Positions 1 to 7,856 of a DNA stretch of 64,000 nt are shown piece by piece (the first letter of the stretch is position 1; each line of letters opens with the position of its first letter). Below the pieces are notes generated by a model. It was not told the origin of the DNA. It ran no database searches and saw only the letters and a list, made by a program, of their open reading frames with translations. The DNA is taken from the NCBI RefSeq assembly GCF_006874705.1, contig NZ_CP035382.1, positions 1,240,001-1,304,000 of the forward strand, given 5' to 3'. Source of the stretch: Leclercia adecarboxylata. GTDB lineage: Bacteria; Pseudomonadota; Gammaproteobacteria; Enterobacterales; Enterobacteriaceae. A program made the translations under genes and the position numbers.

Positions 1-42
1 CGAGCCTACGAGTGCGTCAGAAAAGTAATGTTCAGATGCTGC

Positions 43-97
43 AAAGTTATCACACCAATTTCCAGAGGCCGATGATTTTTTCGTGAGTTAGATCAAT
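43..97. promoter_or_regulatory. Candidate ExuR half-palindrome and weak CRP-like site upstream of exuT
   Basis: Read on the minus strand, bases 43-61 begin with AAATTGGT, the left half of the UxuR/ExuR-type operator as I recall it (AAATTGGTATACCAATTT); the right half is degenerate. Bases 82-97 read cGTGA-N6-TCAat, a weak CRP-like palindrome. In E. coli the divergent gene here would be uxaC, which is not inside this window, so these sites may serve that gene. Assignment is by pattern only. Confidence 0.35.
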
Positions 98-203
98 AAA
101 CGTCGACAAATAATCTACATCCAAAGTGGTAAATACCGCTAAACCCCGCGCCAGCTCTGGCCTGACAGAGCGGAGACATTGTCCTTACAAAGATTGACAC
201 TTT

Positions 204-253
204 TGTGATGTCACTCACCTTTTAAAGTTGTATGACAAGTTATCTTTTCGCCG
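204..253 (+). promoter_or_regulatory. exuT promoter region: CRP site plus ExuR-type operator
   Basis: Bases 204-219 read TGTGA-N6-TCACC, nine of ten matches to the CRP half-sites. Bases 224-241 (AAAGTTGTATGACAAGTT) match about 13 of 18 positions of the recalled ExuR/UxuR palindrome and overlap a possible -10 (TTATCT at 240-245). A start near 253 would put the CRP centre at about -41.5, the class II position. This fits cAMP-CRP activation and hexuronate-relieved repression by the adjacent exuR product. The start site is inferred. Confidence 0.5.
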
Positions 254-463
254 TCGCAAATTATAAGCCGACGGAATGCGTTACCGGTGCCACAGGCATC
301 GGACTCAGCGGTAAGGATACCGACTTATGCACGTTTACTTATGGCAAGGTTCGGGTCGTTCCGGGAGTCATCCCGGTAACACCCTCCCGTTGATAAACAT
401 CTCACGCCTGGCGTAGGGATGCCCGTACTCCGGTGCGGCAATAACATAACGATGAGGTTTTAC

Positions 464-1762
464 ATGCGTAAAATTAAAGGGTTACGTTGGTACATGATCG
501 CACTGGTGACGCTCGGCACCGTGCTGGGCTACCTGACGCGTAACACCATAGCGGCGGCTGCACCGACGCTGATGGAAGAGCTGCACATCTCCACGCAACA
601 ATATTCTTATATTATCGCGGCCTACTCCGCGGCTTATACCATCATGCAGCCGGTAGCAGGCTACGTGCTGGATATTCTGGGTACCAAGGTCGGCTACGCG
701 GTCTTCGCCGTCACCTGGGCTATCTTCTGCGGCGCAACCGCGCTGGCAGGCAGCTGGGGCGGCCTGGCGCTGGCCCGCGGCGCAGTCGGTGCGGCGGAAG
801 CGGCGATGATCCCTGCGGGTCTGAAAGCGGCGTCCGAGTGGTTCCCGGCGAAAGAGCGTTCCATTGCGGTGGGCTACTTCAACGTGGGTTCCTCTATCGG
901 CGCAATGATTGCTCCGCCGCTGGTGGTGTGGGCTATCGTGATGCACAGCTGGCAGCTTGCGTTTATTCTCTCCGGCGTGCTGAGCTTCGCCTGGGCAATG
1001 TCCTGGCTGATCTTCTACAAACACCCGCGCGATCAGAAGAAGCTTTCTGAAGAAGAACGCGACTACATCATCGGCGGCCAGGAGTCTCAGCACCAGACCA
1101 ACAACGGCAAGAAGATGTCTGTTCTGCAGATCCTCGGCACCCGTCAGTTCTGGGGTATCGCCCTGCCGCGCTTCCTGGCAGAACCGGCCTGGGGTACCTT
1201 CAACGCCTGGATCCCGCTGTTCATGTTTAAAGTCTACGGCTTTAACCTGAAAGAGATCGCCATGTTCGCCTGGATGCCAATGCTGTTTGCTGACCTCGGC
1301 TGTATCGTCGGCGGCTATCTGCCACCGCTGTTCCAGCGCTGGTTTGGCGTGAACCTGATCGTCTCCCGTAAAATGGTGGTGACCATGGGCGCCCTGCTGA
1401 TGATTGGCCCGGGTATGATCGGCCTGTTCACCAGCCCATACGTGGCAATTGGTCTGCTGTGTATCGGTGGTTTTGCTCACCAGTCTCTGTCCGGTGCGCT
1501 GATTACGCTCTCTTCTGACGTCTTTGGTCGTAACGAAGTGGCGACTGCCAACGGCCTGACCGGGATGGCTGCCTGGACTGCCAGCACCATGTTTGCCCTG
1601 GTGGTAGGTGCGCTGGCTGACACCATCGGCTTCAGCCCGCTGTTCGCGGTCCTGGCGGTGTTCGACCTGATGGGTGCGGTGCTTATCTGGACGGTGCTGA
1701 AAAACAAATCTGCGGATGAGTTGCAGCAAGAGTCTGTTGGAAGGCCGGCAACGCAGAGTTAG
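464..1762 (+). CDS. exuT: Hexuronate (galacturonate/glucuronate) transporter ExuT
   Basis: Inner-membrane major facilitator superfamily symporter that imports glucuronate and galacturonate. The 432-residue protein follows E. coli ExuT almost residue for residue from MRKIKGLRWYM onward. It shows the MFS pattern of about twelve hydrophobic segments, with a charged loop after segment two (near residues 69-76, VLDILGTKVG) and a central cytoplasmic loop around residues 190-215. The ATG at 464 was chosen because homology begins there and a purine-rich GATGAGG lies just upstream; an in-frame upstream start at 419 has no homology support. A Rho-independent terminator follows, then its regulator exuR. 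Confidence 0.96.
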   Translation: MRKIKGLRWYMIALVTLGTVLGYLTRNTIAAAAPTLMEELHISTQQYSYIIAAYSAAYTIMQPVAGYVLDILGTKVGYAVFAVTWAIFCGATALAGSWGGLALARGAVGAAEAAMIPAGLKAASEWFPAKERSIAVGYFNVGSSIGAMIAPPLVVWAIVMHSWQLAFILSGVLSFAWAMSWLIFYKHPRDQKKLSEEERDYIIGGQESQHQTNNGKKMSVLQILGTRQFWGIALPRFLAEPAWGTFNAWIPLFMFKVYGFNLKEIAMFAWMPMLFADLGCIVGGYLPPLFQRWFGVNLIVSRKMVVTMGALLMIGPGMIGLFTSPYVAIGLLCIGGFAHQSLSGALITLSSDVFGRNEVATANGLTGMAAWTASTMFALVVGALADTIGFSPLFAVLAVFDLMGAVLIWTVLKNKSADELQQESVGRPATQS

Positions 1763-1768
1763 TGTAAT

Positions 1769-1825
1769 GCCGGGTGGCGCTGCGCTTACCCGGCCTACAG
1801 AACCCGGAGGCCCGCGCCGCCGGGC
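1769..1825. repeat. REP-like palindromic element between exuT and exuR
   Basis: GCCGGGTGGCGCTGCGCTTA and the following CCCGGC form a typical enterobacterial REP stem; a second GC-rich palindromic arm (around 1811-1825) follows, making a small BIME-like unit just after the exuT stop. Similar elements recur in this window near 7824, 31505, 40267 and 46980. Confidence 0.7.
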
Positions 1826-1833
1826 ATATAAAG

Positions 1834-1855
1834 GCCGCTCCTGAGCGGCTTTTTT
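1834..1855 (+). terminator. Rho-independent terminator of exuT
   Basis: GCCGCTCCTGAGCGGC hairpin followed by six T residues, downstream of exuT and upstream of exuR. Confidence 0.85.
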
Positions 1856-1928
1856 GCGGGTCAAATCTGGAGACAAACGGGTAAAAGTGGTATAACAAAT
1901 CATTAGCCATACCCTGCCTGGAGCGCAT

Positions 1929-2705
1929 ATGGAAATCAACGAACCCCGTCGTCTTTATCAGCAACTTGCTGCCGAGCTGAAAGCTCGTATCGAGCAAGGC
2001 GTGTATCTGGTAGGTGACAAATTACCTGCCGAGCGTTTTATTGCTGATGAGAAGAGCGTAAGCCGCACCGTGGTTCGTGAAGCCATCATCATGCTGGAAG
2101 TTGAAGGCTATGTTGAAGTGCGTAAGGGTTCAGGCATTCATGTCATCTCCAGTCAGGCAAAACACTCCCCGGCCCCGGACGAAAATCTGGAGTTTGCCAA
2201 CTACGGCCCCTTTGAGCTGCTCCAGGCCCGTCAGCTTATCGAAAGCAATATCGCCGAGTTCGCGGCGACGCAGGTGACCAAGCAGGACATCATGAAGCTG
2301 ATGGAGATCCAGGATAACGCGCGTAAAGAAAAATGCTTCCGCGACTCCGAATGGGATCTGCAGTTCCACGTCCAGGTGGCCCTCGCCACGCAAAATACCG
2401 CCCTGGCGGCAATTGTCGAAAAAATGTGGACTCAGCGCGTTCATAACCCGTACTGGAAAAAACTGCACGATCACATCGATTCCCGTACCGTGGATAACTG
2501 GTGCGACGATCATGACCAGATCCTCAAGGCCCTGATCCGTAAAGACCCGCATGCGGCAAAACTGGCGATGTGGCAGCATCTCGAGAACACCAAACAGATG
2601 CTGTTCAATGAAACCAGCGACGACTTCGAATTCAACGCCGACCGCTATCTTTTTGCCGAGAATCCGGTGGTTCACCTCGATACCGCCGTTAGCCACGCGA
2701 AATAA
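1929..2705 (+). CDS. exuR: Hexuronate regulon repressor ExuR (GntR/FadR family)
   Basis: DNA-binding repressor of galacturonate/glucuronate uptake and breakdown genes, released by hexuronate-derived inducers. The protein is 258 residues, the same as E. coli. A winged-helix GntR domain occupies about residues 9-73 (ending [11 protein letters not shown]), followed by an all-helical FCD ligand domain with several His/Asp residues suited to metal or ligand binding. The ATG at 1929 begins exactly where homology begins. It lies directly downstream of exuT and its terminator, so it probably has its own promoter in 1856-1928. Confidence 0.96.
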   Translation: MEINEPRRLYQQLAAELKARIEQGVYLVGDKLPAERFIADEKSVSRTVVREAIIMLEVEGYVEVRKGSGIHVISSQAKHSPAPDENLEFANYGPFELLQARQLIESNIAEFAATQVTKQDIMKLMEIQDNARKEKCFRDSEWDLQFHVQVALATQNTALAAIVEKMWTQRVHNPYWKKLHDHIDSRTVDNWCDDHDQILKALIRKDPHAAKLAMWQHLENTKQMLFNETSDDFEFNADRYLFAENPVVHLDTAVSHAK

Positions 2706-3056
2706 GCCCCTTTTTCTACCGACAGGCGCTTCGCTGCGCCTTCCGGCCCCGGTGGGTAAGCAAACCTTTAGAGTGTCAGCGTTTGTAAAAGACCTCGCGT
2801 CCCCTGCCTGGGTTAAGCCAAAATCAATCCGGGAATGATGCAAATACTGTGACGGATCCCTTCAGGCTTTGTTACAATTAGATGCATTTAGCCGTTTAGC
2901 TTGTTAGTTAGTGCTTGCTTACTTTGCCACTTAACAGGGAACAGTTCTGGCCACACATTGTGTCCGCGAGCGACCATAATGAAATTATAAAAAATGTCGC
3001 CGTGCTGTTTGACCCGGTTGACAGGTGTGCCGTTAACCGATTTTCAGGAACACTGA
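2706..3056 (+). promoter_or_regulatory. exuR-yqjA intergenic region with candidate yqjA promoter
   Basis: A 351-base stretch without a convincing gene. It begins with a short GGCGC/GCGCC stem near 2725-2740. A plausible sigma-70 promoter is GTGACG (2849-2854), 18-base spacer, TACAAT (2873-2878), giving a leader of about 170 bases before yqjA. yqjA-mzrA belongs to the Cpx regulon in E. coli, but I saw no clean tandem GTAAA CpxR box here. Confidence 0.4.
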
Positions 3057-3719
3057 ATGGAACTTTTGACCCAACTACTGAACGCCTTATGGGCTCAGGA
3101 TTTCGAAACGCTGGCCAATCCTTCCATGATTGGCATGCTCTATTTTGTCCTGTTTATGATCCTGTTTCTTGAAAACGGTCTGCTGCCTGCCGCTTTCCTG
3201 CCCGGCGATAGTCTGCTGGTGCTGGTGGGCGTGCTCTGTGCAAAAGGGGCAATGCAGTTCCCGCAAACCGTGCTGCTGCTAACCATTGCCGCCAGCCTCG
3301 GCTGCTGGTTGAGCTATATCCAGGGGCGATGGCTCGGCAATACGCGCATCGTGCAAAACTGGCTTTCCCATCTCCCGGCACACTATCATCAGCGAGCGCA
3401 CCATCTGTTCCATAAGCACGGGCTCTCCGCGCTGCTGGTGGGCCGCTTCATCGCCTTTGTCCGTACCCTTCTGCCAACGATTGCCGGGCTCTCCGGCCTC
3501 AGCAGCACCCGTTTTCAGTTCTTTAACTGGATGAGCGGCCTGCTATGGGTGCTGATCCTGACTACCCTCGGCTACCTGCTCGGTAAGACCCCGGTATTCC
3601 TGAAGTACGAAGATCAGCTGATGTCCTGCCTGATGCTGCTGCCCGTCGTGCTGCTGGTGTTTGGCCTGATTGGTTCGCTGGTGGTGTTGTGGAAGAAAAA
3701 ACATGGAAGTCAGGGTTAA
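3057..3719 (+). CDS. yqjA: DedA-family inner-membrane protein YqjA
   Basis: DedA/SNARE-associated (VTT domain) membrane protein; the E. coli homologue supports proton-motive-force maintenance, alkaline tolerance and drug resistance, overlapping in role with YghB. The 220 residues match the family length. Glu39 and Asp51 (in [15 protein letters not shown]) and Arg130 and Arg136 (in [13 protein letters not shown]) are all present; these are the charged residues reported as essential in E. coli YqjA. It is followed four bases later by mzrA, as in E. coli, consistent with one Cpx-linked operon. Confidence 0.95.
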   Translation: MELLTQLLNALWAQDFETLANPSMIGMLYFVLFMILFLENGLLPAAFLPGDSLLVLVGVLCAKGAMQFPQTVLLLTIAASLGCWLSYIQGRWLGNTRIVQNWLSHLPAHYHQRAHHLFHKHGLSALLVGRFIAFVRTLLPTIAGLSGLSSTRFQFFNWMSGLLWVLILTTLGYLLGKTPVFLKYEDQLMSCLMLLPVVLLVFGLIGSLVVLWKKKHGSQG

Positions 3720-3723
3720 AGCA

Positions 3724-4107
3724 ATGAGCAATTCAACACCGTCACTGCGCCGTCTCTCTTACGCCATGGTTGCGCTGATGATGTTCAGCGCCTTGCTGCT
3801 GGCCTGGACGGCGCTGCAAAAGCAGGAATCAACGCTGGCGATCCGCTCCGTTAATCAGGGCACCAGCATGCCAGATGGCTTCTCCATCTGGCACCATCTG
3901 GATGCGAACGGCATTCAGTTCAAGAGCATTACCCCACAGAATGACGTGCTGCTGATTACCTTCGACTCCAGCGTGCAGAGCGCCGCAGCGAAGAAGGTGC
4001 TCGACCGAAGCCTGCCGCACGGTTATATCATTGCCCAACAGGATGAGGGTAATCAGGCGTCCGCCTGGCTGACGCGTCTGCGTGATACCTCGCGCCTGTT
4101 AGGCTAA
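3724..4107 (+). CDS. mzrA: EnvZ/OmpR modulator MzrA
   Basis: Small bitopic inner-membrane protein that in E. coli binds EnvZ and links Cpx signalling to EnvZ/OmpR. The ATG at 3724 gives 127 residues, exactly the E. coli length; the reading frame is open further upstream but homology does not extend there. A single membrane segment lies at about residues 11-30 and the conserved periplasmic part includes [16 protein letters not shown] and [11 protein letters not shown]. It is the second gene of the yqjA operon. Confidence 0.93.
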   Translation: MSNSTPSLRRLSYAMVALMMFSALLLAWTALQKQESTLAIRSVNQGTSMPDGFSIWHHLDANGIQFKSITPQNDVLLITFDSSVQSAAAKKVLDRSLPHGYIIAQQDEGNQASAWLTRLRDTSRLLG

Positions 4108-4262
4108 ATTTCCACTATTCTGAATCTTTTCACTCACTTTGGTGATATCACCGTTTACTTACTATGCTTAAGTACGCGGAGCACCTCCCACTCGTACTCC
4201 GCACAACTCTGGAAATCGACATTCCCGCAGGTTATGTCGAAAAACAATGGAAGGTTTTCATA

Positions 4263-4631
4263 ATGAATTACCGCATCGCCCTGGGCCTCGCCCTTTTTTC
4301 TTTAAGCGCAGCATCATTCGCGTCTTCTCTGTGTCAGGAGAAGGAAAAGGACATTCAACGCGAGATCAGCTACGCTGAAAAGCATAACAATCAGAGTCGA
4401 ATCAACGGGCTGCAGAAGTCCCTTAGCGAAGTTAAAGCTAACTGTTCAGACAGCAAGCTGCGTGCCGATCATCAGCGCAAAATTGCCGATCAGAAAGAGG
4501 AGATTGCTGAACGCCGCCAAGATCTGGCGGAGGCAAAAGAGAAAGGCGATGCGGACAAGATTACAAAACGTGAGCATAAGCTGCTGGAGGCGCAGAACGA
4601 GCTGAAAGCGCTGGAGTCTCGCGATTACTGA
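4263..4631 (+). CDS. yqjC: DUF1090 periplasmic protein YqjC
   Basis: Protein of unknown function (DUF1090) with a clear N-terminal signal peptide (about residues 1-20, ending ASFAS) and a highly charged helical, probably coiled-coil, mature part rich in Glu, Lys and Gln. The start at 4263 gives 122 residues, the same as E. coli YqjC; the in-frame ATG at 4164 has no homology. First gene of the yqjC-yqjD-yqjE-yqjK group. Confidence 0.92.
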   Translation: MNYRIALGLALFSLSAASFASSLCQEKEKDIQREISYAEKHNNQSRINGLQKSLSEVKANCSDSKLRADHQRKIADQKEEIAERRQDLAEAKEKGDADKITKREHKLLEAQNELKALESRDY

Positions 4632-4660
4632 TTTAATGGACATCTTAACAGGAGAGAATC

Positions 4661-4966
4661 ATGTCAAAAGATACTACGTCAGACCATTTACGCGCTGAAC
4701 TGAAGTCCCTGGCGGATACCCTGGAAGAGGTGCTGAGCTCCTCGAGCAGTAAGTCGAAAGAAGAGCTGAGTAAACTGCGCAATAAAGCGGAGCAGGCCCT
4801 GCATGAGAGCCGTTACCGTCTGGGCGAAACCAGCGATGTGCTGGCGAAACAGACCCGTGAAGCCGCTGCGCGCGCCGATGAGTACGTACGTGAAAATCCG
4901 TGGGCCGGGGTAGGTCTCGGTGCTGCGGTTGGCGTCGTCATCGGCATGCTCCTTACGCGACGTTAA
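4661..4966 (+). CDS. yqjD: Membrane-anchored ribosome-binding protein YqjD (ElaB/YqjD family)
   Basis: Tail-anchored protein of 101 residues, the same as E. coli. The N-terminal 75 residues form a charged helix and the C-terminus (about 80-101, NPWAGVGLGAAVGVVIGMLL then TRR) is a glycine-zipper-like membrane anchor. In E. coli YqjD tethers stationary-phase ribosomes to the inner membrane. An AGGAGAGA ribosome-binding site precedes the ATG. yqjE starts two bases after its stop codon. Confidence 0.95.
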   Translation: MSKDTTSDHLRAELKSLADTLEEVLSSSSSKSKEELSKLRNKAEQALHESRYRLGETSDVLAKQTREAAARADEYVRENPWAGVGLGAAVGVVIGMLLTRR

Positions 4967-4968
4967 TT

Positions 4969-5367
4969 ATGGAAGATTCACGTCAACCACAAGGGCCCGC
5001 AAAAAACGTCCTCGGTATCGGACAGCGGATTTTAACCACTCTCGTCGGCATCGCGGAGACGCGTATCCGTCTGGCAGTGGTTGAACTGGAAGAAGAGAAA
5101 GCAAACATCTTCCAGCTGCTACTGATGTTGGGGTTGACCATGCTCTTCGCCGCGTTTGGCCTGATGAGCCTTATGGTATTAATTATTTGGGCAGTCGATC
5201 CGCAATACCGCCTCAATGTGATGATTGGCACAACCGTGGTACTGCTGCTCGCCGCTCTGATAGGTGGAATATGGACGATGCGCAAGGTGCGCCACTCGAC
5301 CCTGTTGCACCATACCCGTAAGGAACTGGCTAACGACCGGTCATTGCTGGAGGATGAGAAAAAGTGA
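4969..5367 (+). CDS. yqjE: Phage-holin-III-like inner-membrane protein YqjE
   Basis: 132-residue membrane protein of the YqjE (Actinobacteria/holin-superfamily III) family. An N-terminal amphipathic part is followed by two hydrophobic segments at about residues 45-70 and 82-105. Function unknown; it always travels with yqjD and yqjK. The ATG at 4969 lies just after the yqjD stop and its own stop overlaps the GTG start of yqjK (GTGA), suggesting translational coupling. Confidence 0.92.
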   Translation: MEDSRQPQGPAKNVLGIGQRILTTLVGIAETRIRLAVVELEEEKANIFQLLLMLGLTMLFAAFGLMSLMVLIIWAVDPQYRLNVMIGTTVVLLLAALIGGIWTMRKVRHSTLLHHTRKELANDRSLLEDEKK

Positions 5368-5678
5368 GCAGAAGCAGATCAGAACGTCAGCGAGAGAAGG
5401 CATTTTTGCTAAGCCAGATCCAGCAGCAGCGGATTGATCTGTCAGCAGGCAGCCGCGACTGGCTGGGAGCGACCCACGCTTACGACCGTGGCTGGAATAC
5501 CTTCCTGAGCCTCCGTGCCTGGGCGCTGGTGGCGAGCAGCATTATGGCGGTGCGGGCAGTCCGACATCCGAACATGCTGATCCGCTGGGCGCGCCGCGGT
5601 TTCGGTATCTGGAGTGCCTGGAAGCTGGTGAAATCGACGATTAATCAGCAGCAGTTACGCAAATCCGACGCACGCTGA
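5364..5678 (+). CDS. yqjK: YqjK-like protein
   Basis: Small basic protein of 104 residues (E. coli about 99) of unknown function. It begins with GTG at 5364, overlapping the yqjE stop by four bases. An Arg/Gln-rich N-terminus is followed by one weakly hydrophobic segment (about residues 50-66) and the conserved HPNMLIRWARRGFGIWSAW stretch. Last gene of the yqjCDEK operon; a terminator follows at 5702. Confidence 0.9.
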   Translation: MSRSRSERQREKAFLLSQIQQQRIDLSAGSRDWLGATHAYDRGWNTFLSLRAWALVASSIMAVRAVRHPNMLIRWARRGFGIWSAWKLVKSTINQQQLRKSDAR

Positions 5679-5701
5679 CGTTGTCCTCTGCCTCACCCGG
5701 T

Positions 5702-5729
5702 AAAGCGCCTTCTGGCGCTTTACTTTTTT
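5702..5729 (+). terminator. Terminator of yqjCDEK
   Basis: AAGCGCC-TTCT-GGCGCTT hairpin followed by TACTTTTTTG, 24 bases after the yqjK stop. Confidence 0.8.
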
Positions 5730-5899
5730 GTGCCGTCCCGCCTTGCTCAATATCTTTGAAAAAGATTGACAGTTTTCCTTGCTAACAATCCCCATTAACC
5801 CCGTTTATGATTCTCTCCATCGACAGCGAGACCGCGGCATCCGCCCGATTTTGCACACTAAATTGTATTTACAGCCCTAGTGGTTCCCTGGAGAGTAAG

Positions 5900-6292
5900 A
5901 TGAAAAAATTAGAAGATGTTGGTGTACTGGTTGCGCGTATCCTGATGCCAATCCTGTTTATTACCGCAGGCTGGGGCAAAATCGGTGGCTACGCCGGTAC
6001 GCAACAGTATATGGAAGCGATGGGCGTTCCGGGGTTCCTGCTGCCGCTGACCATTCTGCTTGAGTTTGGGGGTGGTCTGGCGATCCTGTTCGGTTTCCTG
6101 ACCCGCACTACGGCACTGTTTACCGCAGGCTTCACCCTGCTGACGGCGTTCCTGTTCCACAGCAACTTTGCGGAAGGCGTGAACTCCCTGATGTTCATGA
6201 AAAACCTGACCATCGCAGGCGGTTTCCTGCTGCTGGCCATCACCGGCCCGGGTGCATACAGCATCGACCGCGTTCTGAATAAGAAGTGGTAA
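5900..6292 (+). CDS. yqjF: DoxX-family membrane protein YqjF
   Basis: Four-helix DoxX/SURF4-like inner-membrane protein of 130 residues, the same as E. coli YqjF. In E. coli it is induced by aromatic breakdown products through the regulator YhaJ, whose gene lies 2 kb downstream. Homology begins at MKKLEDVGVLVAR, so the ATG at 5900 (preceded by GGAGAG) was chosen over the upstream in-frame ATG at 5807. It stands alone between two terminators and its promoter should lie in 5730-5899. Confidence 0.94.
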   Translation: MKKLEDVGVLVARILMPILFITAGWGKIGGYAGTQQYMEAMGVPGFLLPLTILLEFGGGLAILFGFLTRTTALFTAGFTLLTAFLFHSNFAEGVNSLMFMKNLTIAGGFLLLAITGPGAYSIDRVLNKKW

Positions 6293-6310
6293 GCACGCTA
6301 TACTGAATCA

Positions 6311-6338
6311 AAAAGCGAGGAGATATCTCCTCGCTTTT
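6311..6338. terminator. Perfect 28-base palindrome acting as yqjF terminator
   Basis: The two 14-base arms (AAAAGCGAGGAGAT and its exact complement) are contiguous and leave no spacer. A/T runs on both sides would allow termination in either direction. It sits between the yqjF stop and the yqjG ribosome-binding site AAGGAGGAAAAG. Confidence 0.8.
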
Positions 6339-6357
6339 GCTATCTAAGGAGGAAAAG

Positions 6358-7344
6358 ATGGGACAACTCGTAGACGGCGTCTGGCAGGATACCTGGTATG
6401 ACACCAAATCCACCGGAGGGCGTTTTAAGCGCTCCGTTTCGGCCTTCCGTAACTGGCTTACCGCGGACGGCGCGCCTGGCCCGAGCGGCGAAGGCGGCTT
6501 TGCGGCAGAGAAAGATCGTTACCATCTCTATGTCTCGCTTGCCTGCCCGTGGGCACACCGCACGCTGATCGTCCGCGCCCTGAAGGGGCTGGAGACGCTG
6601 ATCCCCGTCTCGGTGGTGCATCCGTTGATGCTGGAAAATGGCTGGACCTTCGGCAGCGATTTCCCGGCGGCCACCGGCGATTCACTCTATCACCACGATT
6701 TTCTCTATCAGCTTTACCTGCGCGCCGACCCGCACTACACCGGCCGGGTAACCGTTCCGGTACTGTGGGACAAGAAAAATCAGACCATTGTCAGCAATGA
6801 ATCGGCGGAGATCATCCGCATGCTGAACACCGCGTTTGATGCTCACGGCGCCCGGGCGGGCGATTTTTATCCGCCGGCGCTGCGCGATAAAATTGATGAC
6901 CTGAATAGCTGGATCTACGACAACGTCAATAACGGCGTCTATAAGGCCGGGTTTGCCACCAGCCAGGAAGCCTATGACGAAGCCGTGAATAACGTCTTTG
7001 CGTCACTGGAGCGTCTGGAGCAAATCCTGGGTCAGCACCGCTATCTGACCGGTAACCAGCTGACCGAAGCCGATATTCGCCTGTGGACCACTCTGGTTCG
7101 CTTCGACCCGGTTTACGTGACCCACTTTAAATGCGACAAACGCCGGATCAGCGATTACCTCAATCTGTACGGTTTCCTGCGCGACATCTATCAGATGCCG
7201 GGAATTGCGGAGACGGTCGATTTTGACCATATCCGTAACCACTATTACCGCAGCCACAAAACCATTAATCCGACGGGCATTATTTCCATCGGCCCGTGGC
7301 AGGATCTGACTGAACCGCACGGCCGCGACGCTCGCTTCGACTAA
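6358..7344 (+). CDS. yqjG: Glutathionyl-hydroquinone reductase YqjG
   Basis: Xi-class glutathione transferase-like enzyme that reduces glutathionyl-(hydro)quinones using glutathione. The 328 residues equal the E. coli length. The catalytic cysteine is Cys63 in SLACPWAHRT, inside an N-terminal thioredoxin-like domain; the all-helical C-terminal domain contains LTGNQLTEADIRLWTTLVRFD. The start at 6358 has a strong AAGGAGGA upstream; the in-frame ATG at 6337 lies in the terminator palindrome. Cytoplasmic. Confidence 0.95.
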   Translation: MGQLVDGVWQDTWYDTKSTGGRFKRSVSAFRNWLTADGAPGPSGEGGFAAEKDRYHLYVSLACPWAHRTLIVRALKGLETLIPVSVVHPLMLENGWTFGSDFPAATGDSLYHHDFLYQLYLRADPHYTGRVTVPVLWDKKNQTIVSNESAEIIRMLNTAFDAHGARAGDFYPPALRDKIDDLNSWIYDNVNNGVYKAGFATSQEAYDEAVNNVFASLERLEQILGQHRYLTGNQLTEADIRLWTTLVRFDPVYVTHFKCDKRRISDYLNLYGFLRDIYQMPGIAETVDFDHIRNHYYRSHKTINPTGIISIGPWQDLTEPHGRDARFD

Positions 7345-7351
7345 GCCTCAG

Positions 7352-7370
7352 GGGCGCTTTTCTGGCGCCC
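7352..7370 (+). terminator. Probable terminator after yqjG
   Basis: GGGCGC-TTTTCTG-GCGCCC stem followed by TTTACCCCTCTTTT, a moderate T-rich tail, eight bases after the yqjG stop. Confidence 0.6.
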
Positions 7371-7451
7371 TTTACCCCTCTTTTATTCCCGTCTATGCTT
7401 TATTTGCACCCTTAGAAAACAAGTGATTAATTGCTACTGAGGCCACAACAA

Positions 7452-7817
7452 ATGGACTGGTATCTAAAAGTACTGCGAAATTATATTGGGTTTAAAGGGC
7501 GCGCCCGGCGCAAAGAATACTGGATGTTTATTCTGGTGAACTTCATTCTGATCTGCGTCCTGGGCCTCATTGACAAAATGCTGGGCTGGGAGCGGGCTGG
7601 CGGCGAGGGCATTCTCACCACGGTATATGGCCTGCTGGTGTTTCTGCCGGGGTGGGCGGTACTGTTTCGCCGACTGCACGATACCGACAGGTCGGCATGG
7701 TGGCTGCTGCTGGTACTGATCCCGGTGCTCGGCTGGATAATTATTTTGATCTTCAACTGCCAGCGCGGAACGGTAGGCGAAAACCGTTTTGGGCCGGATC
7801 CGCTGCTAAACAACTGA
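7452..7817 (+). CDS. yhaH: DUF805 inner-membrane protein YhaH
   Basis: Small DUF805 membrane protein of 121 residues, the same as E. coli, with the typical N-terminal GFKGRARRKEYW motif, three to four hydrophobic segments and the RRLHDTDRSAWW motif near residues 77-88. Function unknown. The ATG at 7452 is where homology begins. In E. coli a paralogue, yhaI, follows; it is absent here and yhaH is directly convergent with yhaJ. Confidence 0.92.
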   Translation: MDWYLKVLRNYIGFKGRARRKEYWMFILVNFILICVLGLIDKMLGWERAGGEGILTTVYGLLVFLPGWAVLFRRLHDTDRSAWWLLLVLIPVLGWIIILIFNCQRGTVGENRFGPDPLLNN

Positions 7818-7823
7818 TGGATT

Positions 7824-7850
7824 GCCCGGCGGCGCTGCGCCTGCCGGGCC
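7824..7850. repeat. REP-like element between yhaH and yhaJ
   Basis: GCCCGGC and GCCGGGC arms flank GGCGCTGCGCCT in the 39-base gap between two convergent genes. It probably also stabilises or ends both transcripts. Confidence 0.65.
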
Positions 7851-7856
7851 TTCAGA

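Noticed and set aside
1..203. Possible 5' end of uxaC at the left edge
   Set aside because: No minus-strand open frame with uxaC-like sequence is visible at the edge; the gene, if present, starts outside the window.
482..1939. 485-codon open frame antisense to exuT
   Set aside because: It mirrors the codon pattern of exuT, has no recognisable domains and is rich in His/Arg/Gln as expected of a GC-rich shadow frame.
2706..3056. CpxR box expected upstream of yqjA
   Set aside because: Only a single GTAAA (near 2785) was found; no tandem pair at the usual spacing, so none is called.
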